Assembly: GCA_037577475.1 (NCBI GenBank)
Contig: CM075192.1
Span: 5,331,408-5,395,407 of the forward strand
DNA length: 64,000 bases
Reading direction: 5' to 3'
Origin: Chaunax sp. Z400
Taxonomy: Eukaryota > Chordata > Actinopteri > Lophiiformes > Chaunacidae
Of the stretch, positions 12,600 through 24,499 are shown in pieces; within the stretch, counting starts at the first letter, position 1, and the number at the start of each line of letters is the position of its first letter. The notes below the pieces were generated by a model. That model saw only the letters and a list, made by a program, of their open reading frames with translations, was not told the origin of the DNA and made no database searches. The translations under genes were made by a program, and so were the position numbers.

Positions 12600-13232
12600 T
12601 CTGAACTCTGCAGACACGTGCAGCACAGTTGTTACAGATGTTATGGCTCATTGCACAGTGGAGGTAGATCACATTTAGTGACAAGTCCAGATTTAACTTG
12701 CACAGAGCTGATGGTCATAGGCGTTTGTATTGTTGCCGTGGGGAACGCTATCCTGCAGCATACATCCAGGAAGTGGACCGTTTGGTGGTGATGTCATGAT
12801 GTGGGGAGGCACTGCTAATGGATGGCCTTGTCCAGATCCACAGTACACTGACAGCTATCCGTTACCAAGATACGGTCCTAGGTCCACATGTCATTCCCAG
12901 GATACAGCAATCAGGCATCACCTTCATGCAGGACAATGCCAGACCACATGTGGCTCATGTCTGTCAGGAGTAGCCTACCTAGACCAGAACAATGTTGCTG
13001 TCCTTCCTTGGCCAGCATATTCATCAGATCTCAACCCAATAGAGCATCTGTGGGACGTTCAGCATCACCGGATGAGACGGAGAGATCCTGCTCCAGCGAC
13101 ACATGAACAACTTGTCACAGCACTGCAGGAAGGATAGCATGTCATCCTACAAGACCAGATTAATGTCTTATCAATTCATACAAAGGAGATGTGATGCTGT
13201 GATAAATGCTAGAGGTGGTCACACATGTTACC
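12600..13232 (+). pseudogene. Decayed Tc1/mariner transposase, catalytic C-terminal part
   Basis: Conceptual translation across frame changes gives a Tc1-family transposase fragment of roughly 200 residues. Landmarks in order: FSDKSRFNLHRADG (12674 onward, first catalytic Asp at 12680-12682), RGERYPAAYIQEVDR, MMWGG, QDNARPHVAHV (second Asp at 12932-12934), NPIEHLWD (catalytic Glu at 13042-13044), and a terminal INARGGHTCY (ending at 13231). In life the enzyme would cut and paste the element through terminal inverted repeats at TA sites. Here the copy is dead: there is an in-frame TAG before the first Asp, at least two frameshifts, TAG stops after QDNARPHVAHVCQE, and no N-terminal paired-type DNA-binding domain. 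The 135-codon open frame at 12730-13137 is just the longest surviving frame. I could not find inverted ends on either side. Confidence 0.93.
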
Positions 13233-16092
13233 GACTGTTGTTGTTGTTCTCTGTCTCACCATCCACAATTTTTGACATGTAAACACTAAGGCAACAAACA
13301 CTAATTTGCACAAAAAATGATTTTTCTGTATGGGTAAATGGTGAATAAAGATGTGAACCATAATTTGCTTTTGATATTTAATATGAACAGGATGGCATGA
13401 CATAAAAAAATATGCGTTTCAACTGTTGCTCATATGTTTGCGTCTGTATTGTTTATTTTAGACTATAATGTTTTTAGATTCTGGTATTTTGTTCACACAG
13501 ACGTCAGAAACCATTAGTCAAACTCAAACTGGCCTCCTACTTTTCACACTCTCAACATCAGACGGTGGACTTCAGGTTCACGCATTCAGGACAAATGTCA
13601 GTCTTCCCGTTCATCTTGAGTGTGTGTAGTGTGTGTGTTGTGTGTTCAGGGTGCAGCGCTGCAGGCCACCCAACATCAGAGACCTAAACCAGGTCTGAAG
13701 TTGTTGGGAGGTGTATCCTGTTTGGCTGGCCTATTGTACCTGATAGCTGACTGGTTACTACAGTACGACAGCTAATTACCCCTGAAACCAGTGTAGGCTT
13801 TATTTTTATTGCTTAGTAATCATACATGCTGTCACTGTTTTACATGGTGGAAAGAATTCTTTCTGGCTAAAGACCTGAAGGAAGGAAGGAAAATGGACAG
13901 GAAGTTGGTCTCTAAACTGTGGTGGATGTTTACAATGAAAAGTTGGAGGTAAAAATTTGAATGTTGCTGATTATTTACTCTTTCAAAATAAGTTGACCTC
14001 ACCCTGATCTGTTTCGAACCTTTAGATCATGACTGTCTGGCCCCCTGGGACTTCTGTTTACCTCTGCCGACAAGAGATGGAGGTTATGTGACGTTTGTTT
14101 CAGTTGCTTCCATTTTAAGGCACATGTGTTTTTTTTTCAGAATTATAGGACCCAAAATGCACAGCTCAAAGACACAGAGGTAGACGAAAGGTTTAAACTC
14201 ATGTTTATTGAATCTTGGCAGAGTAAAGCAGAGTACAAAGAAATGCTGAATGAATGATGTAAAGTACAAATGAATGTGGATGAGCAGTGACTGGGCTGAG
14301 AGCAGACAGGCAGGAGATAAATCTTCAGAGTTTGCAACTCATGACAACTTTCTCCAGACCACAGCAGAAGCAGTGGAGAGGAGCATGAATCTGAAGCCCA
14401 GGAAAGCAAGTCAGGAACGAGCAAAACAAACGTGAACAAAGCAAAAATCACAGTGGAGTCATGACTGATTACTACTGAAGATAAACTGATGATCTGACTA
14501 ATACTGGGCAGCAGACTGGGGCTGAAGTAGGCCGAGGAACAGGTGGAGCTGATGACATGATGGCGAGCAGGTGATCAGGAGAAGGTTGGACTGAGGTGGA
14601 AAGTAGATCACGGCGGCCACGCCCTGGAGACACAGACATTCAAGATTAAGAGAAAGATAGGAATACTAGGGAAAAGGGGAAGTAGAGGAAACATGAGGGA
14701 GAAGGGAGAGGAATGCTGATCATCAAACTTGTAATGAACTTCCTTCAATAGACTGACAGAAACACTCATTAATGAGGATTTCAAGAGCTGTAGTGTCGCA
14801 TGATGTCTAAATGATATTAAGAGCCACTTTCTTCATTTTGTTATGAAGCCAGATTCAACCTGAAAGATCAGCGGTTCTCTTAATGTACCTTCTCTCTGTC
14901 TTGGCTTCACCTGCTGTGGTTTAAAGGGATAGTCCAGGGTGCTGTGAGGTATTTATTCACTGCCTGTTCCCCACTGCCTCCATGGATCACTTTGCTTCTG
15001 TCATTGTGTGACTAATGTGTTTTAGATGGTTAGTTTGGATTCACTTAAAAATACGGTTTTTGTCTAAGGAGTCTGGAGAGCATAAATAAGTATAGCAGCT
15101 TCATCTCCCCACTGGAGATGGTGGTGTCAGATGGAGAAAATGCTCTAAAGATAACAGACATTTAAATGAATAATAATTTAATGGGCCTTCTTTTATGTGA
15201 CTGAAATACATTTTATACCATGAAAAAGGTGGGAAATTCAGTCGCAGCAGCGATTCGCTCCTTCAAACTTGGTACATTTTTGTTTAATCTGTTATTTTTC
15301 CACTTTATTGCTATAAAATATATTTCCTGTGAGAGAAATTCACTCTTTGGCCTGAGAGAAGGAGGCACACGGTTTTAATTAAGAGGATCGTGTCACCTTT
15401 CCAGCAGCCAACCAGACCAGCTGGACCACAGTGGAAGGAAGGAACAGAAATCCAGGATGGGAGCCATGGACTTGGATGTAAGGCTGCTCCTGACTAATGT
15501 TCAGTCACAGGAGAATGAAATGGACACAATGGGATTGTTGTATCCACATCTTTAAAAGGGACCTGTCTGGATTAAGCTGGCACTCTCTACAAGTAGAACC
15601 ATGTTCTGATCCGGGATGAAGACTGTGTTCATGTCAATGACGCTCAAACCCAGTAAAAGGTAATAGACAATACTTATCCATACCTTTTAATGTGAGAAGG
15701 CTGACCACATGTTACTCCTGTTTACATTCACCTATTTCCTTATTTCCTGGGTGTCTTTAACTGTATATATTGTTCTACTTTATTTAGGTTCATCCTAGTC
15801 TCATCTAATTTTAATTACCTGTGTACATGTGAATCTGTGGCACAGGGGACTACGATCTTTTATTTCACTGTGCAGTCCAGTGTTGTGAAAGGACAAACAA
15901 ATGATATTACCTCGTCTTGTTTAGCTTCCTGCACCAGTTCTGCTGGTTCTCCAAATTGGGAATGTCATCTACTGCAGGTGACACTGAGGATAAGTCTTTT
16001 TAACTCAACCAATGAAAATCATCTCTGCCTCACAGCAGCTCTACCTCTGGGAAATGTTTGTGTAACTAAAACTCCTCTGCTCCCCTTCACTG
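13233..16092. other. Intergenic stretch with unresolved repeat-like segments
   Basis: No gene is supported. The segment 14140-14700 contains 'ataggacccaaaatgcacag' followed by 'ctcatgtttattgaatc', which resembles a fish LTR read on the minus strand, but I could not define both ends. The segment 14925-15120 ('aaagggatagtccagggtg' to 'tttttgtctaaggagtctgg') resembles a known dispersed fish repeat. The stretch 13700-13800 is complex and could be conserved noncoding DNA. Confidence 0.4.
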
Positions 16093-16130
16093 TCACACAC
16101 ACACACACACACACAAACACATTTACACAC
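16093..16130. repeat. (CA)n microsatellite
   Basis: CA units with one AAA break near 16115, next to a looser CA patch. Confidence 0.95.
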
Positions 16131-16139
16131 ACTATCCCC

Positions 16140-16580
16140 CACCTTCACCCCCTGCTGGGCCCGTGAAGGATGCACTCCCAACACAGCTGCCACCGAGTGG
16201 GAGAGTGGGTGGGTGGTGCAGGGTGACCCCAGACAGCAAGGGCCATGGAGCCATCCCGCTGACACTCCGACATCTCCCCCATCATCACACCACCCATACA
16301 ACTTACCCAGCTCCGCCCTTTTGACCGACACCTCACCGGGATGCCCCGTCGCAGGGTGCTTCAGAGCGCACCGGGGTGATGATGATGGGGGAGGCATCTC
16401 CGCTTTCTCTCCATCCTTCACCAGGGAGAAGAAGGGGGTCGGGATCGGATAGACGCATCCGTTTCATTAACACACACTTCCTGATCTGGTTATCGTGGCT
16501 GCAGCTCAGCTCAGGCGAGAGCAAACTGGGAGAGAAAAGAGAGCTCCCAGTATGAGGGTGGGGCGTTGGGTGTGGGGAGG
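16140..16580. other. GC-rich, CpG-containing single-copy-looking block
   Basis: This is the most GC-rich complex sequence in the first third of the window. It has scattered CpGs (gaccgacacctcaccggg, gccccgtcgcagggtg, gagcgcaccggggtg, gggtcgggatcggatagacg). Frames of 60-126 codons exist on both strands but conflict with one another, lack a domain and partly run into the CA array. It could be a small CpG island, an unrecognised promoter or exon, or conserved noncoding DNA. Confidence 0.35.
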
Positions 16581-16670
16581 GTGGGGAAGAGTCTGCAGTA
16601 ATCCATGTAAATAGACGCTGGCCTCCCTCGTCTTTTCTAGAATTTTAATTGAGTTTCTGACAGGGAGAGG

Positions 16671-16672
<2 letters not shown>

Positions 16673-16704
<32 letters not shown>
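16673..16704. repeat. (GT)n microsatellite
   Basis: About 16 GT units. It separates the GC-rich block from two similar segments that each contain 'tttgctcgcc' (16729-16738 and 16812-16821), a local direct repeat. Confidence 0.95.
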
Positions 16705-16708
<4 letters not shown>

Positions 16709-17148
16709 AGTACAAACCTCACTGTTTGCTCGCCTGTTGATTGTGCATGCATGTGTGCGTCTGTTTGTGTGAGGAGATGGGATCATACAGGATATGGGGA
16801 GATCTCCTCTGTTTGCTCGCCCTGGTGTCTGCATGCATGAGTCTGTGCGTGTGTCTCATCACATACAGTACGTCCACCAATCCAAGGTGACCGAGCCGCC
16901 TGACGCCTCAGGGCCCCCAGAGCACCACTGACAGCTTTAGGTACGAATCAGAGATTTGTAGCCCCTCCTCCTCCTCCTCCCACCGGTACCCATAACACAC
17001 CAGGGCCATAAAGTAACCCCCCCCCGCCCGACAGCCTCACCAGGAGTGATGGCTAAAGAGAGGTTAAAACAAAAGAGGTGAAAGATGAGCGGTGGGTTGA
17101 ATACAAAGAGGCTCCCCCCGTTTGGGACATAGAGCCTGATGGATTGGG
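16705..17148. other. Locally duplicated, then GC-rich stretch
   Basis: The segments 16726-16790 and 16809-16860 share 'tgtttgctcgcc' and 'gtgcatgcatg'/'tgcatgcatgagtctgtgcgtgtg' phrases, which suggests an old tandem duplication of about 83 bp. After it, 16865-17040 is GC-rich and complex (gaccgagccgcctgacgcc), with a C9 run near 17018. No exon is recognised. Confidence 0.4.
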
Positions 17149-17180
17149 ACGTGTGTGTGTGTGTGTGCGTGTGTGTGTGT
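17149..17180. repeat. (GT)n microsatellite
   Basis: GT units with one GC interruption, followed by a short inverted-looking gaccttgaaggtcaaaggtc. Confidence 0.95.
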
Positions 17181-17275
17181 GACCTTGAAGGTCAAAGGTC
17201 AAGGGTTGAAGCAGGGGAAAGGAAAATGAGTTCAGTGGCCTCACCGTCATTCTTCATGGAGCTGCTGCCGCCTCT

Positions 17276-17278
<3 letters not shown>

Positions 17279-17371
<93 letters not shown>
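17279..17371. repeat. (CA)46 microsatellite, uninterrupted
   Basis: About 92 bases of pure CA with no interruption, so probably hypervariable. The overlapping open frame is an artefact. Confidence 0.98.
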
Positions 17372-17373
<2 letters not shown>

Positions 17374-18638
17374 CGTTTTAAACACTGTTAAACACACACA
17401 CTACGTGTATTCAATAAGAGCATAGCAGACAAACTAACATGAACTCAGTTATTACACCTGTTTGCTTTAAATCACTCCTCTCTGATGATCCACCATATTA
17501 CTGTCATCAGCTGATTAAAATCATCAACATCTTTCCATTGTTTCTGTCCTTTGGATTTTTCTTTTTGCTTCTTTAGATTCCTGATCACAATCATTTCAAA
17601 CCAGAGTATTATTCATGGATTCATGTAAACACACAAACGTGTGGAGGACATACAAAATGTGTGTCTTCTTTAATGTGAAGCATCCTGTCCTGTTGTTACT
17701 GCTGGTCGTCTTGTTTCCCACTGTGACAACATGCTGAGGCTGAGGCTGAGCTGCATGCAGTACAGAAGTACAACAGTACATGCAGGAAGTCCCTGAATAT
17801 TGTGACTATGAATGCAGTAGGGTTTTTGTTTACATGCATTGTTTGGTGTATGTGCTTTTAGTAATTTTACCTTCATCACCTTCTGCCTGTCAGTCTGATG
17901 TCAGAGGTGGTCCTTGGAATTCGGAAGAGATGATCAGATTTAAGAGCAGAACCATTTTTCAATAAATAATAATAATAATAATAATAATAATAATTATAAT
18001 AATAATAATAACTCGAACGGTTGATGTTAAATTTTAACATTTCTGTATGTGTATTGATTGTCACTCTAATGTCCTCATAATTGTCATATTTTGTCTTCCT
18101 TCCTCCATCATGTCTCATCCTGTCTTCATATGTGATGTTTTATTCACTTCTCTTCCCTTCATAATGCTGGTCTTGATTTGTACATGTACAACATAGTATA
18201 TAAGAAAATAAAAGTAAAATAAAAGCAAACTAAATTCTACTCAATTCCTCTCTAACAGACCTGCCCGTTATGCATTTTGTGTAGCAGGAACGCATTTTAC
18301 AATCCAAGTACACTGACATGATTTGTCCCTAAACTCCACAGTACAGAAGAAGCTGGTGATGACAGAGTTCAATTTTGACTGAAGTACTAAAGTCTAAACA
18401 CAAAAGACAGCAGAGTGTAACTTCAGGTAAGAATATAACTAAACCTAGTTAAAAAGGCCTACAGTCCAGATATGTGTTCATCGAACAGGCTTAATTTTTC
18501 TTATTAGGTCTGTATGATGTGTACTTATATAACCTGATTCAACCTGATTGTTTTTAATAAACAATGGAATGTGATTCACTTACAATTATCAGTTTGTACA
18601 AACACACATATTCAATGGAATAATCAAGGATTATTAGG
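17372..18638. other. Intergenic stretch, no gene seen
   Basis: Contains an AAT array (17960-18011). Otherwise mid-AT DNA with frames up to 80 codons that are antisense overlaps or simple repeats. Confidence 0.5.
17960..18011. repeat. (AAT)n microsatellite
   Basis: AAT trinucleotides with one ATTATAAT break near 17992. Confidence 0.97.
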
Positions 18639-18847
<209 letters not shown>

Positions 18848-19308
18848 ACACTGGGGTTCAGCCACTGCAATGACATCAGACTGTTTATTCCCAAATGTAA
18901 TTATGTCTTTTCATTTAAAGAGTTCTTTTTAAGGATATACGATTGTATTGTTTTCTTTCTAGCCCATTTATATATTTAATAACTTGATATGTTGGTGAGT
19001 TGGTAAATGAGTGTTAAGCAAAGTTGCAGGTGAACTCAGCATTACATTTACTCTATTGTGTTCCACTCAAGGTTGGGAGGTCTGCACTAATCTTTATAAA
19101 GACTTCCTGAAAATATGGACTGTAAACTGTGTTATGTTAGGAAACCTGATAAAAACAAAACAAAAAAACCATAAATCTAGAAATGAAAACAAACAAAGAT
19201 GTGGTTAAGAAATCCAAAAGAGAAAGTCAGGTGCTGCTAATACCTGCACTGACAATGTTGATGTGTAAATGTGAAGTTAAATAAAAAATAAATAATAATG
19301 ATATTAAC

Positions 19309-19359
<51 letters not shown>

Positions 19360-20120
19360 CATTATTATTATTTATTATTATCATTGTTATTATTATTATT
19401 CTTTTTCTGTTCTGACTCTTATTCTGTTCTTCTAACTTTATTGCCAAAGACAACAGAAGAACATGACAGTGAACATGTGAGTTCTGAACATCTATTGCAT
19501 TGCAAAACTGCAGTTATGTGTACACAATTATGTTAATGCAATTATGCAATTGTGCTGTCCAGTTACTAAAAAACAAAAAAAACAAAAACATTTTGAGCAG
19601 TAACTCTAATCTCAGCAAAAGTGGCTGCATTACATCTGCAGAAAAGGACATTGCTGTTTCCATCCTTAAAACTGTGATCTGATGGTGCAGCCACGTGTGA
19701 ATGACCACACAATCACAAACACACACTTCCTCCCCTCGTGCGTTTGGTGTTAGGGTGTCAGCACTCTGGGTCTGCCCTGCATGGGGGGCAGAGGGCTGTA
19801 CCAGGTAACAGATGGTGGTGACCGGGCAGGGAGAGACAACAGGGCAGAGAGACAGCAGGCACAGCGAGAGCGCTGCCGACCGAACCTGTGGCCTTCACTG
19901 GGTGAGAACAAGAAAAATCCTGATGCAGGGTTTTTCTTCTTCACTGGAACAAACTGTGCTCTTCTGGAGGGAAAAGTTGCACCTGCAGCACAATGTTGAT
20001 GGAACATGGAAGTCACCCAGTTTCTAGGTTTTTCAACTCTTCCCTCAAGTCAACTGCAAACATAATGTCACTACATGGGTATATTTTCTCAAGGTTGTAT
20101 GTTTTACTGTGTGAGTACTG
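18848..20120. other. Intergenic stretch around an AAT/ATT palindrome
   Basis: AT-rich up to 19700. The segment 19740-20010 is more GC-rich and complex (for example gagagcgctgccgaccgaacc), with conflicting 70-88-codon frames on both strands. I could not assign an exon. Confidence 0.4.
19312..19403. repeat. (AAT)n-(ATT)n palindromic simple repeat
   Basis: An AAT run (about 19312-19349) passes directly into an ATT run (19350-19401, with small breaks). Together they form an imperfect palindrome of about 90 bp that could extrude as a cruciform. Confidence 0.9.
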
Positions 20121-20176
20121 CAGGTGCAGACAGGTGTAGACCAGTGTAGACAGGTGTAGAGAGGTGCAGACAGGTG
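20121..20176. repeat. 10-bp tandem repeat carrying CAGGTG E-boxes
   Basis: Five to six consecutive 10-bp units of the type CAGGTGtaga run from 20121. The hexamer CAGGTG is exact at 20121, 20131, 20151 and 20171. The remaining units are one-step variants (ccagtg at 20141, gaggtg at 20161). CAGGTG is the E-box bound by ZEB/SNAI and E-protein factors. The exact 10-bp register places the sites on nearly one face of the helix. Whether anything binds is unknown. Confidence 0.7.
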
Positions 20177-20237
20177 TTCTGCTATGATGATGAAGACGTT
20201 TTAAAGCTAAACATATCAACCCTTCCAAACTTACTGG

Positions 20238-20315
20238 TGGAGTGTTTAGACTCACCAGGAGGTGACAGTACCCAATAAGAAGTAAGGGTACTAATGTGGA
20301 CAAAAAGTGTTGGTA
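20238..20315 (+). repeat. Dispersed repeat, copy B (GGTACCC family)
   Basis: Matches copy A at 1862-1940: 'gactcaccaggaggtgacagt' then 'acccaataagaagtaagggtac'. Same orientation, about five substitutions across the core. Confidence 0.7.
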
Positions 20316-20746
20316 CTCAGTATTAGTAGATTTCAGGCTCTGACATTTGCATTTGTTTTAGAAGGCCTTTCTCAGGAGTAAAGGTACAAGTTAGAGTCAA
20401 TAGTCCCCCTTTAATAACACAATAACAACAATGTAGCCCTCTAATTAATCATCTCCCTCCAAACCCCTCAACATCACCAACTGAATTGTGGTCCAGAACC
20501 AGACACAGTTCTGTCCTGACCCAGATGTATAACAAATAAATTACTGAGAATCATTTTCTTTTTCTAGCCTACATCATTCCAAGTGATGATACTCTGCTGA
20601 TCAGTCTGTATATTCTCACTACAGTCAGACAGGTTTATATAGAGACTAGAGAAAACGGGTGTATTTCCATAAACGTGTATCTTTAGTTTATCTTTGCCAA
20701 CAAATTATTTTAATAACAATAATCAGACAGAAAAGACACAAATGGT

Positions 20747-20747
20747 G

Positions 20748-20782
<35 letters not shown>

Positions 20783-20800
20783 GTTGTTGTTGTTATTGTT
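20747..20800. repeat. (ATT)n / (GTT)n microsatellite
   Basis: ATT units to about 20782, then GTT units to about 20797. The Leu-rich open frame across it is an artefact. Confidence 0.95.
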
Positions 20801-20864
20801 AAATATAAAATACTATAGTAAATATAAATACTACGAATTGCAGTCTTTCTATTATTATAGAAAG

Positions 20865-21035
20865 ATCTACCCATCTACCTCCTCCAACCTATCCTTCCCC
20901 TATTTCACTGTCCCTCTCCCCTTCTCTTGCCCTCTACCTCTCCCTCTCTCTCTCTCTCACTCTCTTTTTCTCCAATTTTTCTCCCCCCCTCTGTCTCCTA
21001 TCTCTCTCTCTCCCACCTTGATTCTGGATCTGCTC
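20865..21035. repeat. Polypyrimidine tract with (CT)n cores
   Basis: The plus strand is almost entirely C/T for 170 bases, including CT runs at 20940-20966 and 21001-21014. Purine interruptions are rare. Confidence 0.8.
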
Positions 21036-23549
21036 GAGGTTTCTGTCTGTTAAAAAGCAGTTTTCTCTCACCAGGTGCTTGTTGATGGAGACCTGTTGGG
21101 TCTTTGAGAATGAAGAGTACAGTCTAGTACTGGTCTTTTGGAAAGTACCTTGAGATGACCTCTGTTGTGATTTGGTGCCATATTATACAGGGGTGCACAT
21201 AAAATATTTGGTCTGGTTCTTAAAGAAGAACCTGAAGATGCTGCTCGATGCTCATCTTTTGCTCTGCATGAAGCAGACATGTTTTAGGTCACTGTCATCA
21301 CTTGTTGCCACTTTAATTTGAATGGCAGGTAATAGCCTCTATATTTTCTACAGTCTCTTGCCTCCATGCAGACCATCTAATATTGTGAAACTTCCCTAAT
21401 TTGATAAAGAAAATGCTATTCTCATCTCATATCTTCTTAAACTGTTCTGTTCTTTTTGCATCGCTTTTCTGTAAATAAAAGCTTCGTAACTTTACAGTGG
21501 AGCAATTAATATGTCTCTCAGTACAGGACCATGTGATCAGCTGACTTGTCAGAGTTTTCAAGGATGTGGACGGTAAACAAAATATGCACAAGCCAATCCC
21601 TGATCGCTGCCATCTCTAGAAATTCGGGAACGACCCCGTCGTAAACCAACTTCGTCTTACTCTCATCCCATAAATCACAAGCATGGAAGAGTTACAGAAG
21701 CCCTTTACCATGTCCTGTGTTGTTCAGTTCACACCTTAATTAATTAACCTCTCCATTGTTAGACACAGACACAATGTACACAGTGGTGGTAAACAGAAGC
21801 ACTTCTTGTTCTAATACATGCAGTGCATTGTTTATTTTGACCAAGCATGCACACCAGTTATGCACACCCCTGGATATATAAATAAAATGGACTTGCGATG
21901 GTGGTCTGCATTGCACAATTTAATTACTATGCTGTAATCCTCATAGTAACACAGCTGCTGCATGTATTTTAAATATGTGTATCAAACTAGGAAGCAGCTG
22001 AATATAAATACATATTGTCTCTCCCTTCATGAAAGCCAACAGCAATAGAAAGACTACATATAAAAGAGCAGAAGTGGAAAATGCCCACAGACCTGCCACC
22101 ATCCATTCTCTCATCCTATTTCAGATGAACACAACAATCTGCAGTGAAACAAGACGACACAGTTTGTCATGGCGCCTGTCGATAGTCAGAAGCCATGGAG
22201 CATCACCTTGGGACCTCCCTTGGGTCCTTAATACACACAGGCCACCCTGGACACCCACAGGCGCCCTCCATGACCCCCAACACATACTCCCACTCTCTCT
22301 TTCTCTCTCTCTTGCTGTCACACACACTGATAAAACGTTCTTTAATACCTAATCGACAGTATTGACATCCCCTTGGGTAGCAGGGTCCCCCTGGGGGGCA
22401 TAAGGTATTGATTTTGGGGGACTGTGGGTCTGTGGTCCCCCAGTGACATGTCCCCAGTCTTGCTGCTATTATTGGCAGATTAGTAGGGTTATTACATCTC
22501 CCAGGCCAGATGGACGTGACACTGGGAGGAGTGGCAGCCTGACGACCCACTATGTGAACTTCTTGAAGGAGAATTAGCTGATGTCAAGGATTTTAACTAA
22601 CTCCCCATTTATTCACAAACATAAAGACACCTTTCTCATCAGCAACCCATAATTACATTTAGACACATCTTTCATTTGACCAAACTGGACAGAGGTGTTC
22701 ACATGAAACCAACCAGTGAGTAGCAGATGATAGACTGAATGGCTCATGCTGCATTCAAGTCCTGTCAGCAGCATGGGAATAACAGGAACAGATTCTACTA
22801 TTATGGTTCTGTATATTAATCCAGAATGATTACACCAGATAAATATAATGAATGATAGATGAGATACTTTTACTACACAGCATGTGTAGCATGCCTAAAA
22901 ACCACAAGGTTTATAGGCATGCTGTCAGTATTTTCTGCCATGAACACCCTTTCTAATAATGGTAACTCCAAGATCTGAGGGAATGTTCTTCATTTTTACA
23001 TAAAATTCAACAAAATACTCACATTTTATATCACACATAATTTTTTAGCTCTATCTCTTTCTCTAAGATGAGGCTACAATTTGATCAAGAGCAATGTGTA
23101 AAGAGAAAATTTGACTGAATTCAGATTTTTAAAATTCTTCAAATCCCTAGTTAGAACACACCTTTACTTATATGAATGAATTGTTCAACCTCGGTCAGCC
23201 TGCTTGCAAAGTCATGAATTTCTTTTTTAATGTCCTCCATAGCAGATACAGGACATCGAATTTCGATGTAAAACCATCTCTCATATTCGACATAGCTCTC
23301 ATGACTTTGTTTCCTTCATCGTTAGCATTAGCTTCTGCTCCTGGTTGAGGCATGCTCTGCAGGCGTTTCTCCTCTTTTATGAAGGTTCTTTTTCGTAGTC
23401 GTTGTCTTTTGGTTTGGCATTTATGTTGCCTTCTGCAGTGTACCAGACTCAGTACATCTATTTGTTGTGGTAGTTGACTTTAAACTCAATAATACAGGAT
23501 TTGGGTTGTTTGCAATGAGAGCAGCGTCCAACACATCCTACTCAAGCGT
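21036..23549. other. Intergenic stretch, no gene seen
   Basis: Mixed DNA with frames up to 115 codons that conflict between strands (22029-22352 against 22121-22550). The patch 22370-22450 has self-complementary G/C runs (gtccccctggggggc). The stretch 22450-22600 is complex and possibly conserved. No domain was recognised. Confidence 0.45.
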
Positions 23550-23554
23550 CACCA

Positions 23555-23680
23555 TGTTGCATTCTCCATGTTTCATTGTCATGTTGCACTTTTATTCTCA
23601 TGTTGCACTGTTTTATTCTCATGTTTCACTGTTTCATTCTCATGTTGCACTTTTATTCTCATGTTGCACTGCTAAAAACG
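23555..23680. repeat. Short tandem repeat, about 19-27 bp variable unit
   Basis: The phrase 'catgttgcact' or its variant 'catgtttcact/cattg' followed by a T-rich 'tttattct' spacer occurs seven times. Exact 'tcatgttgcact' copies lie near 23579, 23599, 23640 and 23660. The unit length varies because the spacer expands. The 83-codon open frame (23467-23718) reads through it with a His/Ser/Val-Ala pattern and is not a gene. Confidence 0.75.
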
Positions 23681-24081
23681 CGTTCTCTGCTTTAGTGGGA
23701 ATGAGCTTAATTGTGTGAGTTCATTACATTGAAGGAACCTGTCACCATGTGCAGCAGTGTGGCTCATTGTCATGTTGTTAATAGTTTTAGATGATATACA
23801 CTCAAACCTTGCTAGAAGGATCCATTCATTGTTGGTTTGGGAGGCTTTGACCTCCTATAAGTTGAGATGGTAAGCTGAAATTCACTGTGGCTCAGCTGAA
23901 ATGGTGATTATTGGCACAGAGCTCTGGGCTCTACACCCTGCCCTGTGGAGCTGGGATGACCTCTGCAGGACGGGGGGCTCAGTGATTGATTAGCTGGCCT
24001 TAGAGGACCACCACTCCCCCACTGGCTAGGGCATATGGAGCTTTATATCCTATGGACAGCTGCGTCGGCAACACTCATACT

Positions 24082-24105
24082 CTGTGTGTGTGTGTGTGTG
24101 TGTGT
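24082..24105. repeat. (GT)12 microsatellite
   Basis: Uninterrupted GT run. Confidence 0.93.
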
Positions 24106-24499
24106 TAGTGAAAGCCCTGTTATTTTCTATTGGTCATTTCAGTGTCATGTCCTCCTTTAGCTGTAAAGCTCTGTGTCCAGTTGTGCTCCTGTTATATTGC
24201 ATTGTGTGCAAATCAGCACTTTAAATGTGGCTGTTTGACTTTCTCATAAACACACAGTACAATCACTGCTGTGGTTCTCAAATACACACCTACACATGTT
24301 AATATTCTTACACACACACAAAAAGTAAGAATATTATTGAAATCACAGTGACTTTAGCTAACATTAACATCACACGCACAAAACACATGCTGTACAACCT
24401 GAACACTCGGTCTCTATTTTTATACAGTGTGATTTTGAATGGGAAAAAAAACAGAGCTGTTTCAGTGGATTCAGTGAGAAACTAGACAGAACTCAGAGT

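Noticed and set aside
12730..13137. 135-codon open frame as a real small gene
   Set aside because: It mixes three frames of a decayed Tc1 transposase; only part of it is in the original frame.
23795..23860. Possible second pogo-like end ('cactcaaaccttgctagaagg')
   Set aside because: The match is only about ten bases after a TA, with no further unit, so it could be chance.
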